Shown piece by piece: positions 45,395-59,966 of a stretch of 64,000 bases of DNA. The notes below the pieces were generated by a model. That model had not been told where the DNA came from. It was given only the letters and a program-made list of their open reading frames with translations, and did not search any database. The translations under genes and the position numbers were made by a program. Source of the DNA: Cytauxzoon felis (Eukaryota; Apicomplexa; Aconoidasida; Piroplasmida; Theileriidae); contig JAIQCW010000312.1 of the NCBI GenBank assembly GCA_020283715.1, positions 25,788 through 89,787 on the forward strand, read 5' to 3'. How positions within the stretch are numbered: position 1 is the first letter of the stretch; each line of letters starts with the position of its first letter.

Positions 45395-45875
45395 ATGAGA
45401 TGCAGTCTACTCCACCTGAAGTTACCTCCTCTGTTCCACTCGGCGTTCCACATGATGTTAAAGTCCTACTCTTCTTTCCACTCGAGGTCCAATCACTATC
45501 TTCCTTCGTCTTGCAGACAGCTTTTCTATTTACTTCCCCTCGGATTCCCGTAGATCATCCTCGGTATTTTATCTACCCGGAGGAACGAAGAATGTCAACT
45601 CGGAAGAACAGTAAGGTAATAACCCCGAAGAACGTAGATAATCAACTCCTAAGAACACGAATTCTACCCGGAGGAACAAAAAAAGTTCAACCCGGAAGAT
45701 CGTGGCGATGATAATGATTGGACCTCAAGTGGAGTACCCGTAGCTGATCTCAGGGAAGCGGAAGGGGAAATAAATAGAAGAGGCCACCACGGCGAGTGGA
45801 AGACAAGGAATTGGATTGGACCTCAAGTGGAGAGCTGACGGTAGGACGAAGAGATGTGGTTGTAACCTCAGCTGG
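45395..45875 (+). repeat. Long modular repeat cluster between 6-Cys and monooxygenase genes
   Basis: Borders, H1, L3 (reverse), an extended Q array, an H3 remnant, L, H2, H1 and borders. The H3 part has lost its palindrome. Confidence 0.88.
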
Positions 45876-46214
45876 AGTGTCTAGTGTTATAAAAGTTGAT
45901 GATGTGTTTATGAATATGATCTTGGTAGACTTGTTGATTTTGTAGCATTGTATTTTAAATGTACCCTATTGGTACAAGTTTATAACTTAATGTAGTACAA
46001 ATTTATTGATTATATATGATTAATATATTCATTACATGAAGCATTAGAGGTTAGAAGGATGAATGTGTATAGAGTTATTATAACAGGTAGATTATTTTGT
46101 CTGGTCAAATTCCCAGAATGATTCTTACAAATTTAGTAAAAAATTATAAAATTATCATTAAAATCCTTTAATAATTTATTATTTTTAAATTTAAATTTAA
46201 TGCAAATGTAGTTC
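45876..46214. other. AT-rich region upstream of the monooxygenase gene
   Basis: About 340 bp without gene or repeat; likely the promoter. Confidence 0.5.
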
Positions 46215-49853
<3,639 letters not shown>

Positions 49854-49862
49854 TTTTATTAT

Positions 49863-51710
49863 TTATTCATTTACTACCAGTTCACTAACATCATCTTCAT
49901 TTCTTGTAGTTAATCTACTTTCTTGTGTCTGTAAACGTTCTACTTTTGCATCACCTTCTTCAACCATAGAATACATTTCTGGTACATGATAATTACATAC
50001 ACCATTTACAACATTATTCATCATTGGTGCAACAGGTCCTGTTGTATTTGGATTGAAAATGAAATTTGGTTGTTGATGCTGATGTAAAGATGGATTATAT
50101 CCATGTACAAATCTTGAACTTGGCATATTAGGTATAGGAACATATTGATGTATTTCAACAGCATGTAAACGGAAATTATTTGGTCTTAATGGTGGTTGTA
50201 CAAATTTATTTGAATCATTTGGTAATACAATACTTTGTTGTGGTGTTAAAAATAATTCTGGTACATAATGATCAACATAACAAGGTCCATGTGAAACCAT
50301 ACTTCTTTGTGTAATAGGTGTTTGATATAAATTACGTAATCCCAAACTTTGTTGTGATGGTAAAGTATTTAATGTATTACCACAGAAATTACGTACACCA
50401 CTCCAACATGTATTAAAACATCCTTGAGTATTATTATATAATGATGGTTCAATAGATGGTTGATGTGATATAGATCCTAATGCACTACCCATTGGTGCAT
50501 TATAAAATTCACTAGCTGTACCCATAGGATTATACCATGAAAATGATTGTGAATTTATACCATCTTTATTTGGCCCTAAATATTGTAAACTAGGTATTAC
50601 ACTACCAAATCCAGGTACACTCTCAGATAAACTCATCATAGACATTTCTCTAGCTACATCATTAATACTATTCACACGAGATTGTGCGTTAGAATATGTA
50701 CCATGTCCACAACAATTAAACAATAAACTACATCCTGTATTCTTTTTACCAGATACTACTTGATTATCATTACCATCACAAGGAGCCATTCTATTAACTT
50801 CCGTCGAATTATCTGATACCAATCCATCATGTCCAGATAATTCCTTACCATTTGATGTCCAGTCGCCTTCTCCAGTCGAAGTCCTGCCGTCAGCTCTTCT
50901 ATTTGCTTCCCCCTCCGCTTCCCTGAGATCAGCTGCGGGTCCACTCGAGGTCCAATCCCTACCTTCACCTACGCCACGATCTCCGGGAGTGGTATTACCG
51001 TTTACGGGGAGTGAATTGGAAGAAGCCTCCACGGCGAGTGGAACAGACGTAACCTCAGGCACGGAGCTATCTACAAGACGACATCTGTCGGCATTACTTT
51101 CTGTAGGACGAAGAGATGTTGTAGAGGTATGATCATGTAGTGCATGTGTAGGGCAATTAGAGATTGTAGCATTTTCGAATGCTGGATTAGGATTGGGTAA
51201 GAGTGAATGAGTTCTTGATAGATTACCATCAACTAGACTACGTTGGGTAAAACCATGACAGCAAGATAATGGATTTAATCTACATTTATATCTATAATCA
51301 TCATGGACTGATTGTAAATGTTGTTGTGGTAGATTATATTCATTAGAATATTGTTCATTCATTGGTAATATCATTGAATTAGCATCTAAATATGCAGTTT
51401 CAAATGTTCTTGTAGGTAAAGAATAATTTTGAGTAGGGAATGATTCACATGTTACCATATTCATTGGTGGTTGAAATTTATAATTAAAAGGTTGATATCT
51501 AGGCATATAACCAGCATTAACTCTACCAGCAGGTGTAGCAAATACAAATTTCTGTTGTGGTACTACACCATTATTATTCATATCCGAAAAAATTTGATGA
51601 CCATAATAAGTAGGATTCATAACAGGTACTGTTATTGGTACATCTCTTAACATAGTACCAGTTTTATTATTACCCATTCCTACTTTACCTAATTTATTAT
51701 CACCTACCAT
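49863..51710 (-). CDS. Asparagine/proline-rich protein of unknown function with repeat insert
   Basis: The single exon of 615 residues starts MVGDNKLGKVGMGNNKTG. I recognise no domain. Composition is rich in Asn, Pro, Ser, Gln and Tyr, with many methionines (QKFVFATPAGRVNAGYMPRY, HGYNPSLHQHQQPNFIF), suggesting a largely disordered protein. There is no signal peptide or membrane helix. Clustered cysteines occur (CRLNPLSCCHGF, LLFNCCGHGTY). An in-frame repeat lies in the middle. Such composition occurs in RNA-binding or regulatory scaffold proteins, but nothing supports a specific function. Its 3' end faces the monooxygenase gene at a 9-base gap. Confidence 0.75.
   Translation of the reverse strand: MVGDNKLGKVGMGNNKTGTMLRDVPITVPVMNPTYYGHQIFSDMNNNGVVPQQKFVFATPAGRVNAGYMPRYQPFNYKFQPPMNMVTCESFPTQNYSLPTRTFETAYLDANSMILPMNEQYSNEYNLPQQHLQSVHDDYRYKCRLNPLSCCHGFTQRSLVDGNLSRTHSLLPNPNPAFENATISNCPTHALHDHTSTTSLRPTESNADRCRLVDSSVPEVTSVPLAVEASSNSLPVNGNTTPGDRGVGEGRDWTSSGPAADLREAEGEANRRADGRTSTGEGDWTSNGKELSGHDGLVSDNSTEVNRMAPCDGNDNQVVSGKKNTGCSLLFNCCGHGTYSNAQSRVNSINDVAREMSMMSLSESVPGFGSVIPSLQYLGPNKDGINSQSFSWYNPMGTASEFYNAPMGSALGSISHQPSIEPSLYNNTQGCFNTCWSGVRNFCGNTLNTLPSQQSLGLRNLYQTPITQRSMVSHGPCYVDHYVPELFLTPQQSIVLPNDSNKFVQPPLRPNNFRLHAVEIHQYVPIPNMPSSRFVHGYNPSLHQHQQPNFIFNPNTTGPVAPMMNNVVNGVCNYHVPEMYSMVEEGDAKVERLQTQESRLTTRNEDDVSELVVNE
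50868..51092 (-). repeat. In-frame coding repeat in the Asn/Pro-rich gene
   Basis: H2, H3 of CCGT/ACGG type, border, L and H1. Reads PLAVEASSNSLPVNGNTTPG and [14 protein letters not shown] on the gene strand. Confidence 0.91.
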
Positions 51711-51844
51711 CTTTATATAATTCTACACCTTACCTATATAATTATTTTTTATTACTAACGATAAACAATAATCTTATATTCCAAAAAAAACTGAGTAGAT
51801 TAACAATCACTTTTACTATAAATTACATTCCATACTTTACTATT

Positions 51845-51991
51845 TTATCGCCTAGACGTTATATCATACTCCGTTTTTTCTGATAAAGGCATCCGGTGCA
51901 CATCTACAAAATCATATATACATGCACCAAATGCATATAATGTATTATCATATTTAGACAAAGATTCTAAAATACTCTCTACTATAACATA
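51845..51991 (-). other. Orphan exon-like open frame
   Basis: A frame ending TAA at 51845 reads VESILESLSKYDNTLYAFGA, CIYDFVDVHRMPLSEKTEYD and ITSRR, with balanced composition unlike the surrounding AT-rich spacer. A TTATAG acceptor-like site precedes it. No GT donor joins it obviously to the gene ending at 52041, and it has no ATG of its own at the start. It may be the last exon of an unresolved gene. Confidence 0.4.
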
Positions 51992-52040
51992 ATACTATAT
52001 TCTATCATATAATATCATTATCAATATTATATTTATATTA

Positions 52041-54079
52041 TTATCCATCATTATATCGTGATGGTAATTGAATTATAGGTGATAATTTATCTACATCATC
52101 TACACACCCATCATTAACATCACACACATCAGTTGTTTCTAATAATGCTCCATCTTTATTTTCTACGCCAGATTCTATTATATTATCATCTTTTATTCTA
52201 CTTTCATCTTCTTTTAAATCAATTTCATTGTCTAATAAGTCTTTTGTTATTAATACATCCTTTTCATTCATATTGCATGCAGAAGAATAATTTTCTATAG
52301 GATTTACATCTATCTCAGTTGCCGTCTTAAAAGATTCTATAGCGATATCATCAGTATTCTCCATACCACTTTCAACATCGTGATAAAACTCCACCTCAAC
52401 CTCAGATTTATTTTCCGCAGGAACCAACCCATCTTCTATCATAGATGGAAGTTCTATTATCGGAGAAGAATCCTTCACCAATGATACATCAATATCATCT
52501 CCACTTGATGTAATAACCTTATCTTCGTCTTGCAGATGGCTTTCCGCCTGAGGTACAGTCCTGCCGTCAGCCCTTCTATTTAATTCTCCCTCCAGCTCCC
52601 GTAGATCGCTTACAGGTAGTACAGTTGATGTATTATCCACTATACTTCCACCTTCTAGTGCAACCTTGTCCTTGTCTTGCAGACAGCTTCCTCTATTTAC
52701 TTCCCCTTCCAGCTCCCGTAGATCGCTTCCAGGATTTCCACTTGAGGTTACATCTACTACAATTGAAGTTTGTTCTTCGGGGTAGAATTCCTGTTCTTCC
52801 GGGTTGACATCGCCACGATCTCCGGGAGTGGCATTACCGTTCACGGGGAGTGAATTGGAAGAAGCCTCCACGGCGAGTGGAACAGTAGTTGTAACGTCAG
52901 GTGTAACATGAAGTGTATTGTGCTGGACATCAAGTGGAGCAGAATTTGTAATCTTCTCTGGGGATCTTATGGTAGGACTGTTTTCGGGTGGAGTGTCAAG
53001 TGTAACAGACGTTGTACCTTCTTCTTTTGGTAATTCTGAAAATTCACGCACATCACTTTCGGGTGTGATAGAACTGTCATCGTATTTTGATGGCAACTGT
53101 ATAACTGGTGAATATTCTCGTGTACCTAATTCATATTCTACCGAATTATCTTTTGTTCCTCCGGGTAGATTTTCCTGTTCTTCCGGATTGAGGTTTTTGA
53201 TATCATCCAGAGTAGCTACTTGAAGGGGTGATAGGCATGGTGAATTTACCTTTACTTCCCTGAGATTATTAGAAACATTATCTGGCATAATGAGTTCTTC
53301 ATTTGCGTATTCACAAAGACTATTTGGTATGGAATAAAATACAGTCTCTGAAGAGGGAATTTGAGACTCTTTAGATCCTAATTTCAAATCGTGGCCTTCT
53401 TTCGGCTCATTAACACCTTTGTGATCATCATTATTAGATTTTTCTTCTTTTAAATCAGATTTGGAGTTTATAGAGCTTAATTTACTTATTATACTTCTGG
53501 CCAATTCCTGATCTTCTAGACGTTTATTTTCATAGAACTCCATAAGACTATTCTTGGTATCGAGATATGTCTGATATTGATGGCGATAAATCTCATGTTG
53601 TCTGGCGTATTCAGAAAATACGTTACGTATATTTCTTAAAAGTACAAAATGTTTAGTATCTTTATATTCCTTCAATATTAAAATTACAATAGAAATAGAT
53701 AATGATACAATAGATAACAATATCATTGATATCCTGATAGCCAGATAACTTAGAAAATTCTCATCTGGTATACTATTCACTGCATCTAAGTATGCTACAC
53801 CTGCATTAGCCAGTAACTGAAATATATTGAAAATTGAGGGATATTTTATTAAGAGAAAAAAATACATACCTGACCTGTTATGTTGGATAATAAAGACATG
53901 AATGTCCAATCTAACCATCCTATAAATGTTAATAAGGTTGCAAGTGATGAGAGATATAGGACGAGATGATTATTCAATGTATGCATTGAAATGGACACAG
54001 TTAATTGCACTAGGGCGGTTATTAATAATATTGGACGCCATATTCTTTTAACATTTAGTATATTATTCTCAATGAACAT
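52041..54079 (-). CDS. Multi-pass membrane protein with long acidic repeat-rich tail
   Basis: I do not recognise the family. The start is ATG 54079 (MFIENNILNVKRIWRPILLI). A short intron (about 53874-53820, GTATGT to TTTCAG) joins NITGQ to LLANAGVAYLD. Three to four hydrophobic helices occupy the first about 130 residues (RPILLITALVQLTVSISM, LYLSSLATLLTFIGWLDW, SMILLSIVSLSISIVILIL). A charged coiled segment (YARQHEIYRHQYQTYLDTKN) follows, then a long acidic tail. The tail has three copies of a short motif of the form SP(I/V)I(Q/E)LPS and two in-frame repeat clusters. It is probably a membrane protein with a cytosolic disordered tail. Confidence 0.75.
52498..52890 (-). repeat. In-frame coding repeats in the tail of the membrane protein
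   Basis: Two L modules ([15 protein letters not shown] and [15 protein letters not shown]), two H1, Q fragments, H3 (CCGT/ACGG-like, one base changed) and H2 on the gene strand. Border-like motifs continue in diverged form to about 53000. Confidence 0.91.
53150..53200 (-). repeat. Diverged Q fragment in coding sequence
   Basis: On the gene strand it encodes NPEEQENLPGGTKD, a shortened Q module without neighbours. Confidence 0.75.
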
Positions 54080-54474
54080 CTCTATACATTAAAACAGTGG
54101 TAATCTACAGGTACTATAGAAATGTCTAATGTGTATATAGACATTTGTCGAAATTATACAAAATACTACCTTTACATTAAATATTAAACACTAATTATTA
54201 AATGTGTAAATGATTTATCTATTTAAATTTCAAAGTTTAATTACCACGAATCATGGTGCCTCAATATGTATTACGGAAGGATGACGTAAGAATATTATTT
54301 AAATGTTATATAAATCGTTTAATTAATTGTAATTCATCTATATATACTAATATTTTAATGGACTGTTTTAAATTACATTAATAATGATAGAGTCATTTTT
54401 ATCATATGACATTTATCATCATCTTATGGAATTTATAATACTCATACCTAAATCGCAGTAATTTCCTTCATATA
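54080..54474. other. Divergent upstream region, membrane protein / RPP30
   Basis: About 400 bp, AT-rich, no gene or repeat seen. Confidence 0.5.
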
Positions 54475-55491
54475 ATGTATGATTTAAATGTAGCTTGGCC
54501 TGGTATTCAGAATTCTATTCCTTTATTAAACTTTGCACTAAGTAAAGGTTGGAATACTATTGGCTTCAACGTATATTTTAAAGCAGATGACAAAGGCGTC
54601 CATCCACTAGATTTAAAATTCGAAGGACTTACCTCCGATATTCCTGTACAGAGGAGGGAAACCTTCACGAAACATAGTAATGTTCTATTATGTCCTGAAA
54701 GTGACAATGGTACATCGCATAAAGGGAGAATGGTAACTTCAGATAAAGCTTCTTCACCTCAAAACACAAATGGTGATAATTTGCATCAAGATTGGCCTAT
54801 ATATTCACTGATTAGGTCACCAGGAGTACCAATGATAGAATTAAATAGTTCAACTTCTGTTAGTCGATTTCTAGGAGTACATTTCATTAGACGAGCAACA
54901 ATAATATTATTGGATGGATTTAAACCAAATTCACTTATAAAATATTCCGAGTCTACAGATTATGATATCGTTTCGGTAATGCCTACATGTCAGAGATCAT
55001 TTAATAGTGCATGTGAATCGATAAATTGTGATTTAATAAATCTCAATTTCTATTGTCTATATAATCCATTTAAAATTAGACGTGGTATGGTAACTATAGC
55101 ATTAGAACGTGGTTGTTATTTTGAGATTTCATTAGTTAATGAAGATTTATATAAGAAATTAAATATTATGGATAATATTGAACATATGAATATAGATGAT
55201 CATTTAGGATTCCAATCTAGGATACCATCAATTCTAAGGTATATACCATTAAAAAAATTAATATTATCATCTGGATCATATAAATTACAAGATATAATGG
55301 AACCTGATATATTAATAAGATTATCCAAGGAAATTTTCAATTTTATACAAGGTGAATCATGTAAGACAGAATACTGTATAACAAAATCACCAAAAAATTG
55401 TATACGAAAAGGGGCTGCAAGAAAAACATATGGAACTGGAATCACTTCTATACATAATCATGAAACACTTGGTATCAGATTCCAAAATTAA
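54475..55491 (+). CDS. RPP30: RNase P/MRP protein subunit p30
   Basis: Rpp30/Rpp1 is a TIM-barrel-like subunit of nuclear RNase P and MRP that process tRNA and rRNA precursors. The single exon starts MYDLNVAWPG, the family's first strand. Further features are ALSKGWNTIGFNVYF, SESTDYDIVSVMPTCQRSFN, CESINCDLINLNF, RRGMVTIALERGCYFEISLV and DILIRLSKEIFNFIQGESCK. The C-terminus SPKNCIRKGAARKTYGTG is basic. Between the first two conserved blocks is a low-conservation insertion of about 60 residues. Length of 338 is slightly above the human protein. No repeats are in the gene. Confidence 0.88.
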   Translation: MYDLNVAWPGIQNSIPLLNFALSKGWNTIGFNVYFKADDKGVHPLDLKFEGLTSDIPVQRRETFTKHSNVLLCPESDNGTSHKGRMVTSDKASSPQNTNGDNLHQDWPIYSLIRSPGVPMIELNSSTSVSRFLGVHFIRRATIILLDGFKPNSLIKYSESTDYDIVSVMPTCQRSFNSACESINCDLINLNFYCLYNPFKIRRGMVTIALERGCYFEISLVNEDLYKKLNIMDNIEHMNIDDHLGFQSRIPSILRYIPLKKLILSSGSYKLQDIMEPDILIRLSKEIFNFIQGESCKTEYCITKSPKNCIRKGAARKTYGTGITSIHNHETLGIRFQN

Positions 55492-55539
55492 TTTTATCAA
55501 TGATACATATTTCTTTATAAACATACAGTCGTCATTTTA

Positions 55540-55832
55540 TACTTCCACCGGAGGCCAAATCCGACTTTCCTTCGTCTTGCAGGCAGCTCTCCACTCGAGG
55601 TACAATCCACCTCTCTTTGTCTTGCAGACAGCTCTTCTATTTACCACCCCTCGGATTCCCGTAGATCATCCTCGGTATAATGTCAACCCGGAAGAACAGG
55701 AAGTTAGTGATGTAACCTCAAGTGGAAGTGCAATACCTGGAAGCGATCTACGGGAGCTGGAGGGGGAGGTAAATAGAGAAAGCTGTCTGCAAGAGAAGGA
55801 GAGGTGGATTGTAACGTCAGGTGGAATTGTGA
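55540..55832 (+). repeat. Modular repeat cluster between convergent RPP30 and kinase genes
   Basis: Border, H1, border, H1, L3 (reverse), Q, border, L, H1 and border. It ends about 20 bp from the kinase stop codon. Confidence 0.88.
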
Positions 55833-55853
55833 GTGAGATGATGTTGTATTTTG

Positions 55854-57452
55854 TTATGTGTATAGGCATTGATTTTTGGTGATTTGTATTAGTTCGTCAT
55901 CGATGAGTGCCTATTGAAGGTGTATTGATCACAAAGCATATAAAAGTTTACCCTGAACATATCAATGATACGTTTTTGGATATGATTGACATTTATTTCT
56001 ACATTTAAATCTTCGATTTTATTGAAGAATTCATGAGATTTGATCTCATTGATATCTCTAAAGCCCAATCTATTCTCAGGTATAGCATTCAATAGACCCA
56101 TTAATAAATTTTTCAACATGTCATCCTCAATCATTGAAAAATCAATCGAATTCGGACTAGATATCAAACTCGAATGAAATTCACTACCAGTCAATGAAGA
56201 AAATGGAGCAAATCTAAAGAAAATAAATAACTCAATATGATAAAAATATCACCCAAAGATATTTACAATTGTCGTAACTCCACTCGAGGTTACAATCAAC
56301 TTTCCTTCCCACTCGCCGTGGAGGCTTCTCCACTTGAGGTCAGTCCTGCCGTCAGCTTCTCTATTTAGTTGTCCCTCCGCTTCCCTGAGATCAGCTACGG
56401 GTTTCACTTGAGGTCTTGTTCTTAGGAGTAGACACTCTTCGTTCCTCCGGGTTAACATACCGAGGATGATCTACGGGAATCCGAGGGGAGGTAAATAGAG
56501 AAGCTGTCTGCAAGACGACCTCAGGTGGAGGCGAGTGGAATGAAGATAATGATTGGACCTCAAGTTGAGTAGACAATATCTCAGTGTTTATAATAATTCA
56601 TTTATGTTAGAACAAACCCGTTGATCATTTCGTAAATGACGACACCTAAATACCAGAAATCTATTTCTTTGCCATATTCTTGTCCATTATAAATTTCTGG
56701 TGGTAGTGAATATTCAGTACCTGATGTATTATTGAATTAGAAGATGAGACAAATTACCTAGGAATGATGTCATTTTACATCCATTGACCCTTTTAGTGAA
56801 TTCGAAATCAATGAGTTTAATTTTATTATTGTTGGCAATCATTATATTTTGAGATGTCAAATCTCTATGTACCCATCCTTTAGAGTGGAGAATTTCAATC
56901 GCTAATAGGATCTGATTGTATTGAATATAATATTTTTTTTCTTATTCTTACATTATATGATATCCATTTAACTTGATCTATAGGTAATTTTTATTAAATT
57001 TAATGAGAGATTGTAATGAATCACGCCATAAATATTCCAGTACTAGATATGATGATCCTTCAAAGACAAACCATTCAAACCTGTATGAATATAGAGTAAT
57101 TATACTTCAATACTTACATGTGTAATAGATGATCATTACTTAAGGCTTCTAGTACTTTAATCTCATTAAAAATTAAACCTTCATCATAATCCTTTAACTT
57201 TATACGTTTAAGTATACATAAAGTACCATTAGAACATAGGTTATCTAGTAATTGCGATTCTTTAAGTGTTAGGAATTCATACTCTACACCTTTGGATTCT
57301 ACATGTTTTATATTGAAATCGACACAATGTTCAATAGAAGGTGATCTTAATGCCAAGTATATATATGAACGTTTCTTTTTAACAATAGTTCCTAATATAT
57401 AATACCTGTAACATTCTTTAGTAGATCTGAATTTCCTACAGCCACTACCCAT
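55854..57452 (-). CDS. AGC-like Ser/Thr protein kinase with N-terminal acylation motif and DFE
   Basis: The start is ATG 57452. MGSGCRKF matches an N-myristoylation plus palmitoylation signal, suggesting membrane attachment. Kinase motifs: lysine in CILKRIKLKDYDEG, glutamate in NEIKVLEALS, catalytic loop GWVHRDLTSQNIM, then LIDFEFTKRV where DFG is expected, and TEYSLPPEIYNGQEYGKEID with FWYLGVVIYEM. The C-terminal lobe has ENRLGFRDINEIKSHEFF, typical of AGC kinases. A short final intron gives the end ALIDDELIQITKNQCLYT. One intron (about 56250-56600) holds a repeat cluster. The N-terminal extension of about 60 residues has no recognised domain. The invariant HRD and Lys suggest activity despite DFE. 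Confidence 0.85.
56277..56572. repeat. Modular repeat cluster in a kinase intron
   Basis: Borders, H2, H1, L, Q (minus), then L3 (plus), H1, H2 fragment and border. Confidence 0.88.
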
Positions 57453-57657
57453 TTGGGGACTCTGAAAATTTAATTACAATTACACATTTGACAAATTTAG
57501 AAATTTTTATTTAAATTATACATGATTATAAAATAAATTAATTGAATTAATACTATATTTCATATTTTATATATTTATATAATCATTCATTAGACACTAT
57601 ATTGAGTATTAATTAGATCAGCTAGCTGTTGATTAAATTTAGAATTATTCAAATTAA

Positions 57658-59325
57658 ATGCGAATTATAAATAAAAATGAATTAATTAAATTATGTTTTA
57701 ATCTTATATTTAATAATTATAAAAATGTTAGTTTTAATTTTTTCAAGAAAAAAAATAATTTTCTATATCTATAGGCTCCTATAGAGCAGTTAAAGTATAG
57801 TATACTAAATAGCAGTAATAATTTAAATATTAATGAAGTAACTGTAATATTACATGGTTGTTCTAAGTTAATACCTAAAGATATAGATGTAATTACATCT
57901 TTATGTTCAAGAACAAATATATTATTATCTTTAAATGATAATATAAAACATATAGATTTAGATCATATATTAACAATCTTATGGTCATTAAATAGAATAT
58001 TGAAATATAATAATAGTAATTTAATCGAATTTAATATCATTTTCATACGTTTACTTAAATTATTTAATATAATTATCAAAGATAAAATCAATTTTGATAC
58101 TATTGAAACGATTTCACTCACTAAAGTAATAAAAATTTTAACACTCATAGATAGACTCTACAATAATACAATTTTAAAATCTGTTGTACAAGAGGATATA
58201 AATGAAGTCTATCTAATAACTTTATCATTAATAGATAAATATAAAAATATTATTGAAGGATATGATAGGTCCCAACTGAAATCCAATGATTTAACTGAAG
58301 GATGCTTATTCTCATTAGTAAATATTATAACACTACTAGAAAGAAATGGATTTAATGTCAAATCATATCAAAATACCCTCAAACTCTTAAATTTTAATAA
58401 TATCAACTCAGGAAAACTCTTAATCAATATCTTCCTCTTCATACATGATGAAACATCCAATACAATACAAAAGAACCAAATAAACGAACATTTGTATACA
58501 ATCACCGAAGGTTATACAGCCACTCCACCTGAAGTCCAATCCACCTCTGTCCCACTAGGCGTGGTGCCTTCCTCCAATTACCTATCTCTAAAGAGTAATG
58601 CCACTCCCGGAGATCGTGGTGAAGGTGAAGGTAGAGATGGATCATCCATCATGGGAATGATGGAAGATGGTGCTAAGGATATGTTGGATGTAACCTCAAG
58701 TGGAAAACCCGAGAGCGATCTACGGGAGCTTGAGGGGGAAGTAAATAGAAGAGGCCTCCACGGCGAGTGGAAAGGAGAGGTTGATTGGACTTCAGGTGGA
58801 GGAGTTCCATGCAATGGTAATGCTATTCGTATGGATTTCGATCATAAAGACATGACCAATTCATTTACAAGTGATAAAAATACGACTGAGGACGGTATAA
58901 GATTTACATTAAGGTTATTAGGTTGTATTGGTAAATGTGATTTAACTGATGTTGCTATGGACTCGTTACTTAAGTTGGTCAATGTCTTGGCTCATCATGG
59001 GATACAGCATCTGGATACTTTGGAGAATATTTCCAAGGAAATTGTAAATCGCTCTTATAATTTACCTAATATTTCTAGTATTATTGGATTGTTGTATTCA
59101 TTAAGTTGCTTGTCATATCGTAACGATTCTATCATTGAGCTCTGTGTAAGGCATGCTAATAATAACATCTCCGAGATGACAGAGCAAATGTGTATTACAT
59201 TATTGGATTCTTGTGTAAGTATAAATTAAAATAATACTTTCATCTCCATTTAATATTTGTAGGACGTTCTGAAATATCGAAGCACGTTACTTGACCCTGT
59301 GGAAGCGCGGGTAACTAGGAGATGA
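57658..59325 (+). CDS. Helical-repeat protein of unknown function with repeat insert
   Basis: Exon 1 (ATG 57658) reads MRIINKNELIKLCFNLIF. A 50 bp intron (GTTAGT to CTATAG) leads to APIEQLKYSILNSSN. The protein is a series of amphipathic helices (LHGCSKLIPKDIDVITSLCS, ILTILWSLNRILKYN, LLKLVNVLAHHGIQHLDTLE, IIGLLYSLSCLSYRNDSIIE). That layout resembles the helical arrays of apicomplexan organellar RNA-binding (OPR/RAP-type) proteins, but no RAP domain is seen at the end. A last intron (59215-59263) gives the tail DVLKYRSTLLDPVEARVTRR. An in-frame repeat interrupts the array in the middle. Function is unknown. Confidence 0.72.
58523..58815 (+). repeat. In-frame coding repeat with M module in the helical protein
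   Basis: Border, H2, H3, M, border, L, H2, border and H2 variant (CCATGCAATGG). Reads ATPGDRG, DGSSIMGMMEDGA and [14 protein letters not shown]. Confidence 0.92.
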
Positions 59326-59966
59326 TGATATTTGTGAATATTGGACCAAATTTATAGAGAATATAAATTCCAGTAATCGCTGCGCGACAAAAATGGATCA
59401 AAATCCCCAATTCCTAGGCTATAACGTATAGTATGGACGCTTACAAATTCTATATAATGGGGGTTGATAAATTGTCCTGGTTAATTAAATTAACATTTGA
59501 CGTTAATTTATAGTATTAAATTAAATACATAAAGTATTGATGCATGTATCGCGACATTTTGTAGGAACGAACCTCTATTGAGCTATATGGAATACTTGTA
59601 CATTCCAGGAACTTTATAGCTATCTAACTATATATATTATCATTTCATGAAGTAAATTGTATGAATAATAGGAAGATGTTAGTCAACGCTTGGCGTTTTG
59701 AGCTCCTTGATAATTTGTATTACATTATCGCCCAACATTCTGAATTGGAGTCACCACATGACTAGACCATAACTGTTCATTTACTCGTATTCTATATCGC
59801 TTATTAGTTAGCCTTACAATATTTGTAAAGGCATTGTATTGTTTTTATTGTTTATACCTTTATTAACGTTGACACTAGACGTTAATTTTGTTTAGCATCA
59901 ACACTTGACGTTGGATGTAAAGTTTTAAGAGGATTGTTATAAAATTTTCTAATTAGTTTATAAATA
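59326..59966. promoter_or_regulatory. Intergenic region with four copies of a GACGTT-type element
   Basis: Related short motifs occur at 59492-59509 (AACATTTGACGTTAATTT), 59684-59699 (CAACGCTTGGCGTTTT), 59871-59888 (GACACTAGACGTTAATTT) and 59899-59914 (CAACACTTGACGTTGG). They lie upstream of the gene at 59967. A regulatory role is inference. No gene or modular repeat is seen. Confidence 0.4.

Noticed and set aside
59321..59460. C/D-box snoRNA suggested by TGATGATAT after the helical-protein stop codon
   Set aside because: No paired D box and terminal stem at suitable distance could be found.
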